The position numbers and the translations under genes are program-made. A DNA stretch of 64,000 bases from Herbaspirillum sp. SJZ106 (GTDB lineage Bacteria; Pseudomonadota; Gammaproteobacteria; Burkholderiales; Burkholderiaceae_D), in assembly GCF_006715495.1 (NCBI RefSeq), contig NZ_VFNI01000003.1:496001-560000 (forward strand), given 5' to 3'. The notes under the pieces were generated by a model. That model saw nothing but the letters and a program-made list of their open reading frames with translations, was not told where the DNA came from and ran no database searches. This document shows positions 1 to 7,697 of this stretch, piece after piece (position 1 is the stretch's first letter; each line of letters opens with the position of its first letter).

Positions 1-504
1 CGCATCAAGCGCAACAAGACGCTGGAAGTGAAGATTCCCGAAGGCATCGACGACGGCATGCGCATTCGCTCCTCGGGCAACGGCGAGCCGGGGGTCAACG
101 GCGGGCCGCCGGGCGACCTGTATGTGGAAATCCATATCAAGGCGCACGACGTGTTCCAGCGCGACGGCGACGACCTGCATTGCGAAATGCCGATCTCGTT
201 CGCCAAGGCGGCGCTGGGCGGCGAGATCGAAGCCCCGACCTTGAACGGCAAGGCCTCGTTCTCGATTCCCGAAGGCACGCAAAGCGGCAAGACTTTCCGC
301 CTGCGCGGCAAGGGCATCAAGGGCGTGCGCTCCGGTTTCCCCGGCGACCTGTTCTGCCACGTGGTGGTCGAGACCCCGGTCAAGCTGACCGAGCGCCAGA
401 AGGAACTGCTGCGCGAATTCGAGCAACTGACCACCGAAGGCGGCGCCAAGCACAGCCCGCAGACCAAGACCTGGAAGGACAAGGTCAAGGAATTCTTCGA
501 GTAA
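1..504 (+). CDS. dnaJ: Chaperone protein DnaJ, C-terminal part (5' end outside the window)
   Basis: This is the last 167 residues of DnaJ, the Hsp40 co-chaperone that delivers unfolded clients to DnaK and stimulates its ATPase in the cytoplasm. The visible part is the tail of the first and the whole second C-terminal beta-barrel domain. Typical segments are [37 protein letters not shown] and [12 protein letters not shown], followed by a short lysine-rich tail. The J-domain, Gly/Phe linker and zinc-finger repeats lie upstream of the window. The frame is open from the first base, so the gene is truncated by the window edge and not broken. A strong terminator follows within about 10 bases of the stop, so dnaJ is the last gene of its transcript. 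Confidence 0.96.
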   Translation, partial: RIKRNKTLEVKIPEGIDDGMRIRSSGNGEPGVNGGPPGDLYVEIHIKAHDVFQRDGDDLHCEMPISFAKAALGGEIEAPTLNGKASFSIPEGTQSGKTFRLRGKGIKGVRSGFPGDLFCHVVVETPVKLTERQKELLREFEQLTTEGGAKHSPQTKTWKDKVKEFFE

Positions 505-514
505 GCGACATGGA

Positions 515-545
515 CCGGCATGCCAGTTGGCGTGCCGGTTTTTTT
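515..545 (+). terminator. Rho-independent terminator of dnaJ
   Basis: A 10-bp stem (CCGGCATGCC / GGCGTGCCGG, one G-U pair) with an AGTT loop is followed directly by seven T residues, 10 bases after the dnaJ stop codon. Confidence 0.9.
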
Positions 546-888
546 GTGCATTTTTCTATACAATGCACACGCGGCGATGTGCGCCGCCCGCAGCGTCGGG
601 CGCGCACGGCATCAAAGGATTCGTCTTCGAATCCGCCTGATGATGCGCCGTGGCAATGCCGAAAGACAGGAGCCTGGACGGCTCCCGATAGCAGCGTCGC
701 GCAGGGACCGCATCTTGCGAGCGCGACACCGGCAGCAGTACCGCGATCGTCGCCAGGGCATGTCAGGCCCTGGCCCGCGGAGGCCGCAAGCAGCACGTCT
801 TTCGCCCATCCAACCTCATGCCCGCGGCTTCTTGCGCGCTTTTGCGCGCAGTGGACGCGTGTGCGTGAACAACCAGATCTTGCCGACC
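546..888. other. Intergenic region upstream of the carbonic anhydrase gene
   Basis: No gene is supported here. The carbonic anhydrase frame stays open upstream to about 520, but the translation is arginine-rich and unlike any carbonic anhydrase N-terminus, and the terminator of dnaJ lies at its start. One perfect 8-bp hairpin (GCCAGGGC, 752-759, with GCCCTGGC, 767-774) has no T-run and is not a terminator. The carbonic anhydrase promoter must lie here but I cannot place it with confidence. Confidence 0.5.
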
Positions 889-1566
889 ATGACAACACCA
901 AACCCACAAGACATGATCCAGGAACAACTGCTCAAGGGGAACCGCCGCTGGGCCTCGGAAATCACCGCGCGCGACCCCGAATTCTTCAAGAAGCTGGGCG
1001 CGCAGCGCTCGCCCGAATACTTGTGGATCGGCTGTTCCGACAACCGCGTGCCGGCCAACGATTTGCTGGGCCTGTTGCCCGGCGAGTTGTTCGTCCACCG
1101 CAACATCGCCAACGTGGTGGTGCATACCGACCTGAATTGCCTGTCGGTGCTGCAGTTCGCCATCGATGTGCTCAAGGTCAAGCACGTCATCATCTGCGGC
1201 CACTACGGCTGCGCGGGCGTGGCGGCGGCGCTGACCAAGCGCCGCGTCGGCCTGGCCGACAACTGGCTGCAGCACGTGCAGGACGTGCACGAGAAGCACG
1301 CGCACTGCTTCCATGAGGGCATGACCCACACCGAGCAGCATGACCGCCTGTGCGAACTCAACGTGCTGGAGCAGATGGCCAACCTCTGCCGCACCACCAT
1401 CGTCAGCGATGCCTGGGAGCGCGGCCAGGAGCTGAGCTTCTACGGCCTGGTGTACGGCGTGCACGACGGCTTGCTGCGCAACCTCACCAAGGCCATCAGC
1501 AATGGCGAGGAATGCCAGGCGCATTTGTCGGAAAGCCTGGCGCGGTATGCCGACGTCCAGGCCTGA
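889..1566 (+). CDS. can: Beta-class carbonic anhydrase
   Basis: A 225-residue beta-carbonic anhydrase that interconverts CO2 and bicarbonate in the cytoplasm, supplying bicarbonate for carboxylations. The zinc site is complete: Cys49, Asp51 and Arg53 in IGCSDNRV, and His105 and Cys108 in CGHYGCAG, the same pattern as E. coli Can. Length is normal for the family (about 220). The ATG at 889 gives the family-like start MTTPNPQDMIQEQ. Longer in-frame starts exist but extend into sequence with no homology-like character. No strong Shine-Dalgarno is visible in front of this ATG. It is a single-gene unit between two terminators. Confidence 0.93.
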   Translation: MTTPNPQDMIQEQLLKGNRRWASEITARDPEFFKKLGAQRSPEYLWIGCSDNRVPANDLLGLLPGELFVHRNIANVVVHTDLNCLSVLQFAIDVLKVKHVIICGHYGCAGVAAALTKRRVGLADNWLQHVQDVHEKHAHCFHEGMTHTEQHDRLCELNVLEQMANLCRTTIVSDAWERGQELSFYGLVYGVHDGLLRNLTKAISNGEECQAHLSESLARYADVQA

Positions 1567-1590
1567 TGACGATATCGGCGCAACAATGAG

Positions 1591-1621
1591 AACAGCCCGG
1601 CATTGCCGGGCTGTTCTTTTA
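1591..1621 (+). terminator. Rho-independent terminator of the carbonic anhydrase gene
   Basis: A perfect 11-bp stem (AACAGCCCGGC / GCCGGGCTGTT) with a 3-base loop is followed by CTTTTAT. It could also slow transcription arriving from panB on the other strand, but the T-run favours the plus strand. Confidence 0.82.
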
Positions 1622-1664
1622 TCCGCGCCAGATCCGGCCGCGGGATGGGCGCGCTGTCAGAAAG

Positions 1665-2495
1665 TCAGAAACAGTGTTCCGGCGCCGGGAACGCGCCATC
1701 CTTGACCGCGGCGACATAGGCTTTCAACGCGGCCTCGATGCTGGGCGCGCCTTCCATGAAATTGCGCACGAAGCGGCTCTTGTGGCCGGGGAACACGCCC
1801 AGCATGTCATGCATCACCAGCACCTGCCCCGAGCAATCGGGGCCGGCGCCGATGCCGATGGTGGGAATGGCAAGGCGCTCGGTGACTTCTTTGCCCAAGG
1901 CCGCCGGCACCGCCTCGATCACGATCAGCGAGGCGCCCGCCTGCTGCACCGCCAGCGCATCGGCATGCAATTGGGCGGCGCCATCGTGGGTCTTGCCTTG
2001 CACCTTGAAACCGCCCAACTGGTGCACCGATTGCGGCGTCAGGCCGATGTGGGCGCATACCGGGATGCCGCGTTCGGTCAGGAATCTGACCGTGTCGGCC
2101 AGCCAGACGCCGCCTTCCAGCTTGACCATGTGGGCGCCGGCCCGCATCAGTTGCGCGGCATTCCTGAAGGCCTCTTCGGGCGTGGGGTAGGTGCCGAAAG
2201 GCAGGTCGGCGATCACCAGCATGGTGCCGGCGCCGCGCGCCACGCTGGCGGTGTGGTAGGCGATGTCGGCCAGCGCCACCGGGAGGGTGGAATTGTGGCC
2301 CTGGCAGACCATGCCCAGCGAATCGCCGACCAGTACGGTTTCCACGCCGGCGCGCTCCATCAGCGTGGCGAAGCTGGCGTCGTAGCAGGTCAGCATGCTG
2401 ATCTTGTCGCCCTTGCCGCGCATGGCTTGCAGCAGGTGGGTGGTGACGGGTTTGCTGCGCGCGGCCGCGCCGGTTTCCTGCAGATAGCCTGCCAT
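1665..2495 (-). CDS. panB: 3-methyl-2-oxobutanoate hydroxymethyltransferase (ketopantoate hydroxymethyltransferase)
   Basis: PanB transfers a hydroxymethyl group from 5,10-methylene-THF to alpha-ketoisovalerate, the first committed step of pantothenate and CoA synthesis, in the cytoplasm. The 276-residue protein has the expected (beta/alpha)8 signature segments: [20 protein letters not shown] (metal-binding Asp), HMVKLEGG and the catalytic Glu in LIVIEAVPA, then [15 protein letters not shown]. The ATG at 2495 is chosen because GGAGG (2505-2509) lies 9 bases upstream; an in-frame TTG at 2504 overlaps that site. The gene follows the deoxynucleoside kinase by 5 bases and is co-transcribed with it. 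Confidence 0.96.
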   Translation of the reverse strand: MAGYLQETGAAARSKPVTTHLLQAMRGKGDKISMLTCYDASFATLMERAGVETVLVGDSLGMVCQGHNSTLPVALADIAYHTASVARGAGTMLVIADLPFGTYPTPEEAFRNAAQLMRAGAHMVKLEGGVWLADTVRFLTERGIPVCAHIGLTPQSVHQLGGFKVQGKTHDGAAQLHADALAVQQAGASLIVIEAVPAALGKEVTERLAIPTIGIGAGPDCSGQVLVMHDMLGVFPGHKSRFVRNFMEGAPSIEAALKAYVAAVKDGAFPAPEHCF

Positions 2496-2500
2496 GAGTT

Positions 2501-3142
2501 TCAACCTCCCTGATTAAGAAAGGCGCGCTTGCCGCGCATCGCTTCGATGTGCTGCAGCAGTACCTTGAGATCGGCATCGTTGTGGGCCGGATCCAGGTGT
2601 TCGGTGTTGACGGTCAACACCGGCGCCTCTTCGTAGTGATGGAAAAAATTGCCGTAGCTGTCGGACAGCTGCTGCAGATAGTCGGAAGAAATCGCCTCTT
2701 CCATGCCGATGCCGCGCCGGGCGATGCGCTCCAGCAGCACCTGCGGCGGCGCCTGCAGGCAGATCACCAGATCCGGCGGCCGCACTTGCGGGCGCAGTTG
2801 CGCATGCAGTTGCCGGTAAAGCTGCAGTTCCGCCTCGGACAAGGTCAGTTGCGAGAACAGCATGTTCTTTTCCAGCATGAAGTCGGCGACGAAGCGCCGC
2901 TCGCCCAGTGACGGATCCAGCGGCGCCTGCAGTTGCGTGATGCGCTGCAACAGGAAGAAGGTCTGGGTCTGGAAGGCATACCGTCCGGCATCGCGATAGA
3001 AGGCGGCCAGGAAAGGATTGTCGGCGGGTTGTTCGAGCACCGGCAAGGCATCGAACAGCATTGCCAGCCGCCGCGCCAGCGACGTCTTGCCGACCCCGAT
3101 CGGGCCTTCGATTGCGATATAGCGGTAGCTGTCCAGTTCCAT
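2501..3142 (-). CDS. Deoxynucleoside kinase (deoxyadenosine/deoxyguanosine kinase family)
   Basis: A 213-residue P-loop kinase of the dNK family, which phosphorylates deoxynucleosides for salvage. The P-loop GPIGVGKT sits at residues 13-20, the substrate-side EQPADNPFL follows, and the LID-type segment [11 protein letters not shown] is near residue 150. Substrate preference cannot be read from sequence. The ATG at 3142 gives the family-like start [13 protein letters not shown]; an ATG two codons upstream (3148) is also possible. It forms a two-gene unit with panB. In other Burkholderiales, as I recall, folK usually sits directly upstream; here the che operon separates them. Confidence 0.85.
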   Translation of the reverse strand: MELDSYRYIAIEGPIGVGKTSLARRLAMLFDALPVLEQPADNPFLAAFYRDAGRYAFQTQTFFLLQRITQLQAPLDPSLGERRFVADFMLEKNMLFSQLTLSEAELQLYRQLHAQLRPQVRPPDLVICLQAPPQVLLERIARRGIGMEEAISSDYLQQLSDSYGNFFHHYEEAPVLTVNTEHLDPAHNDADLKVLLQHIEAMRGKRAFLNQGG

Positions 3143-3573
3143 GGGCATTCTTCATCCAGATGATGCGCACCGGGTGCGGCATTGTAGATGATTTCGGCAG
3201 GCCTGCCATCGGCATCCGAAGGGAGCGGCGAAATCGGGAGCGGCGCCTGTTATTCGCCAAATTAATTGTCGATTCGATAATTTTTTACCCAAATTTGCGT
3301 GCTTGATTGATAACTCAGCAGGAATTAGGCCTTTATTCCTTGAAAAGCAGACATGCTTGAAGCGGCACAATAAACTCGTCTCTTCTTGTGCGCCGTCATG
3401 GTTGCATGGCCAACTCATGACAGGTCGCAGACCGGAAGCGCAGCCGGCAAAGGTTGTGCCGTTGCCGGGAGATGAGGCTTATCATCTGAAAAAAAGAAAA
3501 AACAATCAAAGAGTCGGGATGTTGCCAACAAGGCAGCGTCGGATTGCCGATAAATACTGGAGGGGCGCCGGAA
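3143..3573. other. Divergent intergenic region between the deoxynucleoside kinase and the che operon
   Basis: About 430 bases with no supported gene. The stretch around 3245-3345 is clearly richer in A and T than the surroundings, with A/T tracts near 3278-3295, as expected for divergent promoters. A run of A residues lies at 3489-3502. The octamer GCCGATAA at 3546-3553 is listed separately. Confidence 0.5.
3546..3553 (+). promoter_or_regulatory. Possible sigma-28 (FliA) -10 element in front of the che operon
   Basis: GCCGATAA matches the enterobacterial FliA -10 consensus in all eight positions and lies just upstream of the first che-operon gene. The expected TAAA -35 element is not convincing (AACA at the right distance). 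If used, transcription would start near 3560 and favour the GTG at 3622 as the translation start. The same octamer occurs at 51722-51729 before sucC, so this is a weak call. Confidence 0.3.
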
Positions 3574-4707
3574 GTGCAGCGGCGGGACAACAGAACAACA
3601 ACATTTTTTGGGGTCGTATCCGTGAAATTGCTTCGCAATATCTTGCCGGTGCTGTGTATTGTGAACTTGCTCCTGTTCATGATGCTGGCGCAGCATTGGT
3701 GGCTCGGCGGCCTGGTCGGCGTGCTGATCGGCGGCGCTTTTTATCTGACCTGCCTGCCGGCGCCGGAAATGCCGCAGCGGGCTGCATCGAGCGAGGCGGC
3801 AGAACCTGCGCCGGCATCGCCCGCCGCTGTTGCCGCCGAGGCCGGCGATACCCCAGGACAGTTTCCGGATTTGCTCGTGCGGGTGCTGCCGGTATGGCAA
3901 GCCAACGTGCAACTGGCGCGCACCCAGACCCAGGGCGCCATCGACAACCTGACCGCGCGTTTCGTCGGCATCCATGAGCGCCTGGGCGATGCGCTGAACT
4001 TGTCCCAGGGCGGCAAGAATGCCGATGTGCTCAAGGTGATCCAGAACGCCGCCCAACAGTTGGGCGGCATCGCCACCGCGCTGGAAAGCGTGCTGGCCTC
4101 GCGCCAGGCGCTCATCGGCAAGCTCGATATCCTGGCCGCGGCCAACGACGAGATCCGCCACCTGGCGCAGGAAAACGAGCAACTGGCCGGCCGTACCGGC
4201 GTGACCGACTTGCTCAGCAGCGAGCAGAGCTGGCAGGAGCTGGCGCAGCGTTCAGCCGAAAACAGCCGCCAGATCGCCGCCCGCGCCAGGAGCGTGCGCC
4301 AGCAGATCCAGGGCGCGGTCGGCGTGGCCGGCGAGCTGTCGGCCGGCGCCGGCGGCCTGGTCGAGAATTCGCGTGCCGTGATCGACCAGGTGGTCTCGGA
4401 TTTCCGCCAGTCGGCCATGAAGCTTTCGGCTACCGTCGAGCAACTGGAGGGCGATAACCGCGAGGTCGACCAGGAGGTTTGCGACATCCTGGTCAACCTG
4501 CAATTCCAGGACCGCATCGGCCAGATCCTCGACCATGTCCAGCGCGATATCGCGCGCCTGAAGGATGCGACCGGGAGCGGCCGCCTGCCTTCGCCCGAGC
4601 AGTGGCTCGCCGACCTTGAAAAGACGTACACCACACCCGAACAACGCCTGGTGCATGCGGGCCAGCAAGTGCCCGGCACGCTGCAGCCGCAAGTGGATTT
4701 CTTCTGA
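3574..4707 (+). CDS. Membrane-anchored chemotaxis protein with a CheZ-like phosphatase motif
   Basis: I do not recognise a named gene. The 377-residue product has two hydrophobic segments near the N-terminus (about 23-39 and 43-60), an Ala/Pro-rich spacer, and a long cytoplasmic helical region resembling receptor coiled coils. Near the C-terminus, NLQFQDRIGQILDHV carries the QDxxxQ pattern of the CheZ active site (Asp313 and Gln317; D143/Q147 in E. coli CheZ), and the protein ends in an acidic-hydrophobic VDFF tail. Inference: a membrane-tethered CheY-P phosphatase or receptor-like adaptor. It is first in the che operon, 10 bases before cheY, and no other cheZ is seen. The GTG at 3574 follows GGAGGGG by 8 bases; the GTG at 3622 (MKLLRNILP) is an alternative start. 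Confidence 0.7.
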   Translation: MQRRDNRTTTFFGVVSVKLLRNILPVLCIVNLLLFMMLAQHWWLGGLVGVLIGGAFYLTCLPAPEMPQRAASSEAAEPAPASPAAVAAEAGDTPGQFPDLLVRVLPVWQANVQLARTQTQGAIDNLTARFVGIHERLGDALNLSQGGKNADVLKVIQNAAQQLGGIATALESVLASRQALIGKLDILAAANDEIRHLAQENEQLAGRTGVTDLLSSEQSWQELAQRSAENSRQIAARARSVRQQIQGAVGVAGELSAGAGGLVENSRAVIDQVVSDFRQSAMKLSATVEQLEGDNREVDQEVCDILVNLQFQDRIGQILDHVQRDIARLKDATGSGRLPSPEQWLADLEKTYTTPEQRLVHAGQQVPGTLQPQVDFF

Positions 4708-4717
4708 CGGAACCGCC

Positions 4718-5086
4718 ATGGAAAAAAGTATTTTGATTGTCGATGATTCTTTCAGCTTGCGGCAAACCATCTCGATCGCGCTCAAGGCGGCCGGCTATAA
4801 CGTGGTCGAGGCGGCCGATGGTCAGGAGGCGCTCAAGAAGCTCGATGGCCGCAAGTTCAACCTGGTGATTTCCGATCTCAACATGCCCAATCTCGACGGC
4901 CTGAGTTTCGTGCGCGAGATGAAGCAGCTTCCCGCCTACAGGTTCACGCCCGTCATCATGCTCACCACGGAGAGCGGCGAGGCGCGCAAGCAGGAAGGCA
5001 AGGCGGCGGGCATCCGCGCCTGGGTGCACAAGCCTTTTCAGCCGCCGGTATTGCTCGATGCGGTGGCCAAGCTGGTGCTGCCGTAA
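4718..5086 (+). CDS. cheY: CheY-like single-domain response regulator
   Basis: A 122-residue receiver domain with no output domain. The acidic pocket is Asp9/Asp10, the phosphoacceptor is Asp53 in VISDLNMPNLDG, the switch Thr is Thr83/84 in IMLTTES, and the conserved Lys is Lys105 in WVHKPF. It is the likely diffusible phospho-acceptor of the CheA two genes downstream. Whether it binds the flagellar motor cannot be read from sequence. Start ATG at 4718, 10 bases after the previous stop; the long in-frame extension upstream is coding in another frame. Confidence 0.92.
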   Translation: MEKSILIVDDSFSLRQTISIALKAAGYNVVEAADGQEALKKLDGRKFNLVISDLNMPNLDGLSFVREMKQLPAYRFTPVIMLTTESGEARKQEGKAAGIRAWVHKPFQPPVLLDAVAKLVLP

Positions 5087-5117
5087 CCGAACGGCCGGGA
5101 GCCAAGGGGGGGAGACC

Positions 5118-5447
5118 ATGGAGCTCAAACATACCGAACACAACGGAAACCTGCTGTTGAGCCTGAACGGCGGGTTGACGATCTTTCAGGCGGCTGAACG
5201 CAAGCCGGAATTGCTGCATGCCCTGGCGCAGGCAAGCCGGACGCTGTCGCTGGACCTGTCGAGAGTGGACGAGATCGATACCGCCGGTATCCAGTTGCTG
5301 CTGTTGCTCAAGCGCGAAGCCGCGCGCAATGGCCTGCAACTGGAGGTGGCGGCCTACAGCCCGGCGGTGCTGGCGGCATTCGACCTGCTGCAGTTGCATT
5401 CCCTGTTCGACGCGGAAACGGTGAGCCTGGCGGAGGGCGCATCATGA
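5118..5447 (+). CDS. STAS-domain protein (anti-sigma-factor-antagonist fold)
   Basis: A 109-residue stand-alone STAS domain. The phosphorylatable position of SpoIIAA-type proteins is Thr55 in VDEIDTAGIQLLLLL. Such small STAS proteins occur in several chemosensory clusters, where their partner is usually unknown; no serine-kinase or anti-sigma partner is encoded nearby. A strong AGGGGGGGAG ribosome site lies directly in front of the ATG at 5118. Its stop overlaps the cheA start (ATGA), so translation is probably coupled. Confidence 0.85.
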   Translation: MELKHTEHNGNLLLSLNGGLTIFQAAERKPELLHALAQASRTLSLDLSRVDEIDTAGIQLLLLLKREAARNGLQLEVAAYSPAVLAAFDLLQLHSLFDAETVSLAEGAS

Positions 5448-7672
5448 GAAAGGATTCGGCGCGCGACGCCGTGGTGCAAGAGGCCCGCGAACTGCTGGTG
5501 GCGATGGAAGCCGCGCTGTTGCAGATCGAAATGGAGGGGCCGGGCAAGGACACGGTCAATGCCATTTTTCGCGCCGCCCACACGATCAAGGGTTCGGCCG
5601 GACTGTTCGCTTTCGACAGCATCGTGCAGTTCACGCACCTGGTCGAACACGTGCTCGACAAGGTGCGCAATGACGAACTGCCATTGAACGACCAGCTGAT
5701 GTCGTTGCTGCTGGAATGCGGCGACTACATCGGCGAACTGGTTGACGCCATCGAACGCCGCGAGGAAGACCAGGAGCCCGATCTTGCCAGGCGCCAGGCG
5801 CTGGAGGCCAAGCTGGATGCATTGTCCCGCGATGCCGGGCCGGCGCCCAGCCAGGCGCCGGAAGCGGCCGCGGCGCCGCAGCCGCAGCCGCAGCCTCAAC
5901 CAGTTGCGGAAACCGCGCAGGCCTCTGGACCGGCGTTTGCCACCGATGATGCGCTCGCCTCGAACCCGTACTGGCACTTGTCGCTGCAGTTCAGCGACGA
6001 TGTGATGCGCGACGGCCTGGACCCGATTTCCTTCCTGCACTATTTGCGCACCCTCGGGCGCATCGTCGCCATCATGCCGGTGCTGGAGCATATGCCCGAC
6101 GCCGCGGCCATGGATCCGGAGAGCTGCTACATCGGCTTCGAAATCTGCCTGGCATCGGACTCGAGCAAGGAGACCCTGGAAGGCGTATTCGAATTCGTGC
6201 GCGAAGACAGCCGCATCGACATTTTGCCGCCGCACAGCCCGTTGTCCGACTACGCGGCGCTGCTGGCCCGCCTGGGCGAGGCGGAGGCGGGGCGGCTGGG
6301 CCGGATGTGGCACCAGCATGGCGCGTTGAATCAAGACGATTGGCGCGGGATGGCCGCCGATGCGGCCCATGATGCCGTGGCCATGCCATCCCTGGAGGAG
6401 GTGCCGTTGCCGGCGGCGGGCCCGGTCGATGCCTCTTTGGGCGGGGCGCGTTCCCGCGGCCTGGAGGATCGCCGCGCCCAGGAACAGAAATTCATCAAGA
6501 TCGAAGTCTCCAAGCTGGACCAGCTGATCGACCTGGTGGGCGAGCTGGTCATCGCCGGCGCCAGTGCGCGCCTGGTCGCGCGCCGACGCAAGGACAGCCA
6601 GTTCGAAGAGGCTACCCAGGCCATCGACGCGCTGATGGAGCAGATCCGCGATGCCGCGCTGACGCTGCGCATGGTGCAGATCAACGAAGTGTTCCAGCGT
6701 TTCCCGCGCGTGGTGCGCGATTTCGCGCGCGACATGAACAAGGAAATCGAACTGGTCATGACCGGCTCGGAAACCGAGCTCGACAAATCGATGATCGAAC
6801 GCATCGCCGACCCGCTGATGCATATCGTGCGCAACGCCATCGACCACGGCATCGAGCCGGCCGACGAGCGCATCGCCGCCGGCAAGGAGCCCAAGGCGAC
6901 CTTGCGCCTCAATGCCACGCATGAATCCGGCAGCGTGGTGGTCGAGGTGATGGACGACGGTCGCGGCATGGATCGCGACCGCATCCTCGCCACGGCGATC
7001 AGCCGCGGCCTGACCACCGCCGATGCCGACCTGACCGATGCCGAGATCTACCGTTTCGTGTTCGAGCCGGGATTCTCGACGGCCCGGCAGATCACCGAGC
7101 TGTCCGGGCGGGGCGTGGGGATGGACGTGGTCAAGCGCAATGTCGATGCCCTGCACGGCGAGATCGCCATCGATACCGTGCGCGGGCGCGGCACCATCGT
7201 GCGCGTGCGCTTGCCGCTGACGCTGGCCATCATTTCAGGTTTCCAGGTGGTGGTGGGCAACGCGGTGTTCGTGATTCCGCTGGACATGGTGGTGGAGTGC
7301 ATCGATATGCCCACACAGCAGCACGAACACAACATCATTTCGGTGCGCGACGAGCCGCTGCCCTTCGTGTACCTGCGCGAACTGTTCGAATTGCCGGCCA
7401 GGGAGCGCGGGCGCAAGAGCCTGGTGATCGTGCAATATGGGCACCAGCGCGCGGGGCTGCTGGTCGATGGCTTGCTGGGCGAGTGCCAGGCCGTGATCAA
7501 GCCGCTGGGCCGGCTGTTCGGCAAGGTCAAGGGGTTGTCGGGGTCGACCATCCTGGGAGACGGCCGGGTGGCGCTGATCCTGGATATTCCGCACCTGGTG
7601 CAGTACACGCAGTACCAGGAGCAATGCAACCCGATGGCGCAGGCAGAACGCGGCGTGGCGTCCACGCAATGA
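5444..7672 (+). CDS. cheA: Chemotaxis histidine kinase CheA
   Basis: A 742-residue CheA. The P1 HPt domain has phosphoacceptor His46 in AAHTIKGSAGLF. A Pro/Gln/Ala-rich linker (about 128-155) precedes a P2-like region starting at NPYWHLSLQFSDD. The dimerisation domain begins near residue 345 (KLDQLIDLVGELVI). The ATPase domain has the N box HIVRNAIDHGIEP, G1 DDGRGMD and G2 GRGVGMDVV. The last 150 residues are a CheW-like domain. All catalytic elements look intact. It receives input from the two receptors and CheW of the same operon and should phosphorylate CheY, CheB and possibly the REC-EAL protein. Confidence 0.96.
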   Translation: MRKDSARDAVVQEARELLVAMEAALLQIEMEGPGKDTVNAIFRAAHTIKGSAGLFAFDSIVQFTHLVEHVLDKVRNDELPLNDQLMSLLLECGDYIGELVDAIERREEDQEPDLARRQALEAKLDALSRDAGPAPSQAPEAAAAPQPQPQPQPVAETAQASGPAFATDDALASNPYWHLSLQFSDDVMRDGLDPISFLHYLRTLGRIVAIMPVLEHMPDAAAMDPESCYIGFEICLASDSSKETLEGVFEFVREDSRIDILPPHSPLSDYAALLARLGEAEAGRLGRMWHQHGALNQDDWRGMAADAAHDAVAMPSLEEVPLPAAGPVDASLGGARSRGLEDRRAQEQKFIKIEVSKLDQLIDLVGELVIAGASARLVARRRKDSQFEEATQAIDALMEQIRDAALTLRMVQINEVFQRFPRVVRDFARDMNKEIELVMTGSETELDKSMIERIADPLMHIVRNAIDHGIEPADERIAAGKEPKATLRLNATHESGSVVVEVMDDGRGMDRDRILATAISRGLTTADADLTDAEIYRFVFEPGFSTARQITELSGRGVGMDVVKRNVDALHGEIAIDTVRGRGTIVRVRLPLTLAIISGFQVVVGNAVFVIPLDMVVECIDMPTQQHEHNIISVRDEPLPFVYLRELFELPARERGRKSLVIVQYGHQRAGLLVDGLLGECQAVIKPLGRLFGKVKGLSGSTILGDGRVALILDIPHLVQYTQYQEQCNPMAQAERGVASTQ

Positions 7673-7697
7673 GACGTCGGCAGAGAGGGGATGAACC

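Noticed and set aside
520..888. Long N-terminal extension of the carbonic anhydrase frame
   Set aside because: The extension overlaps the dnaJ terminator, is Arg-rich and unlike the family. The ATG at 889 gives a normal-length enzyme.
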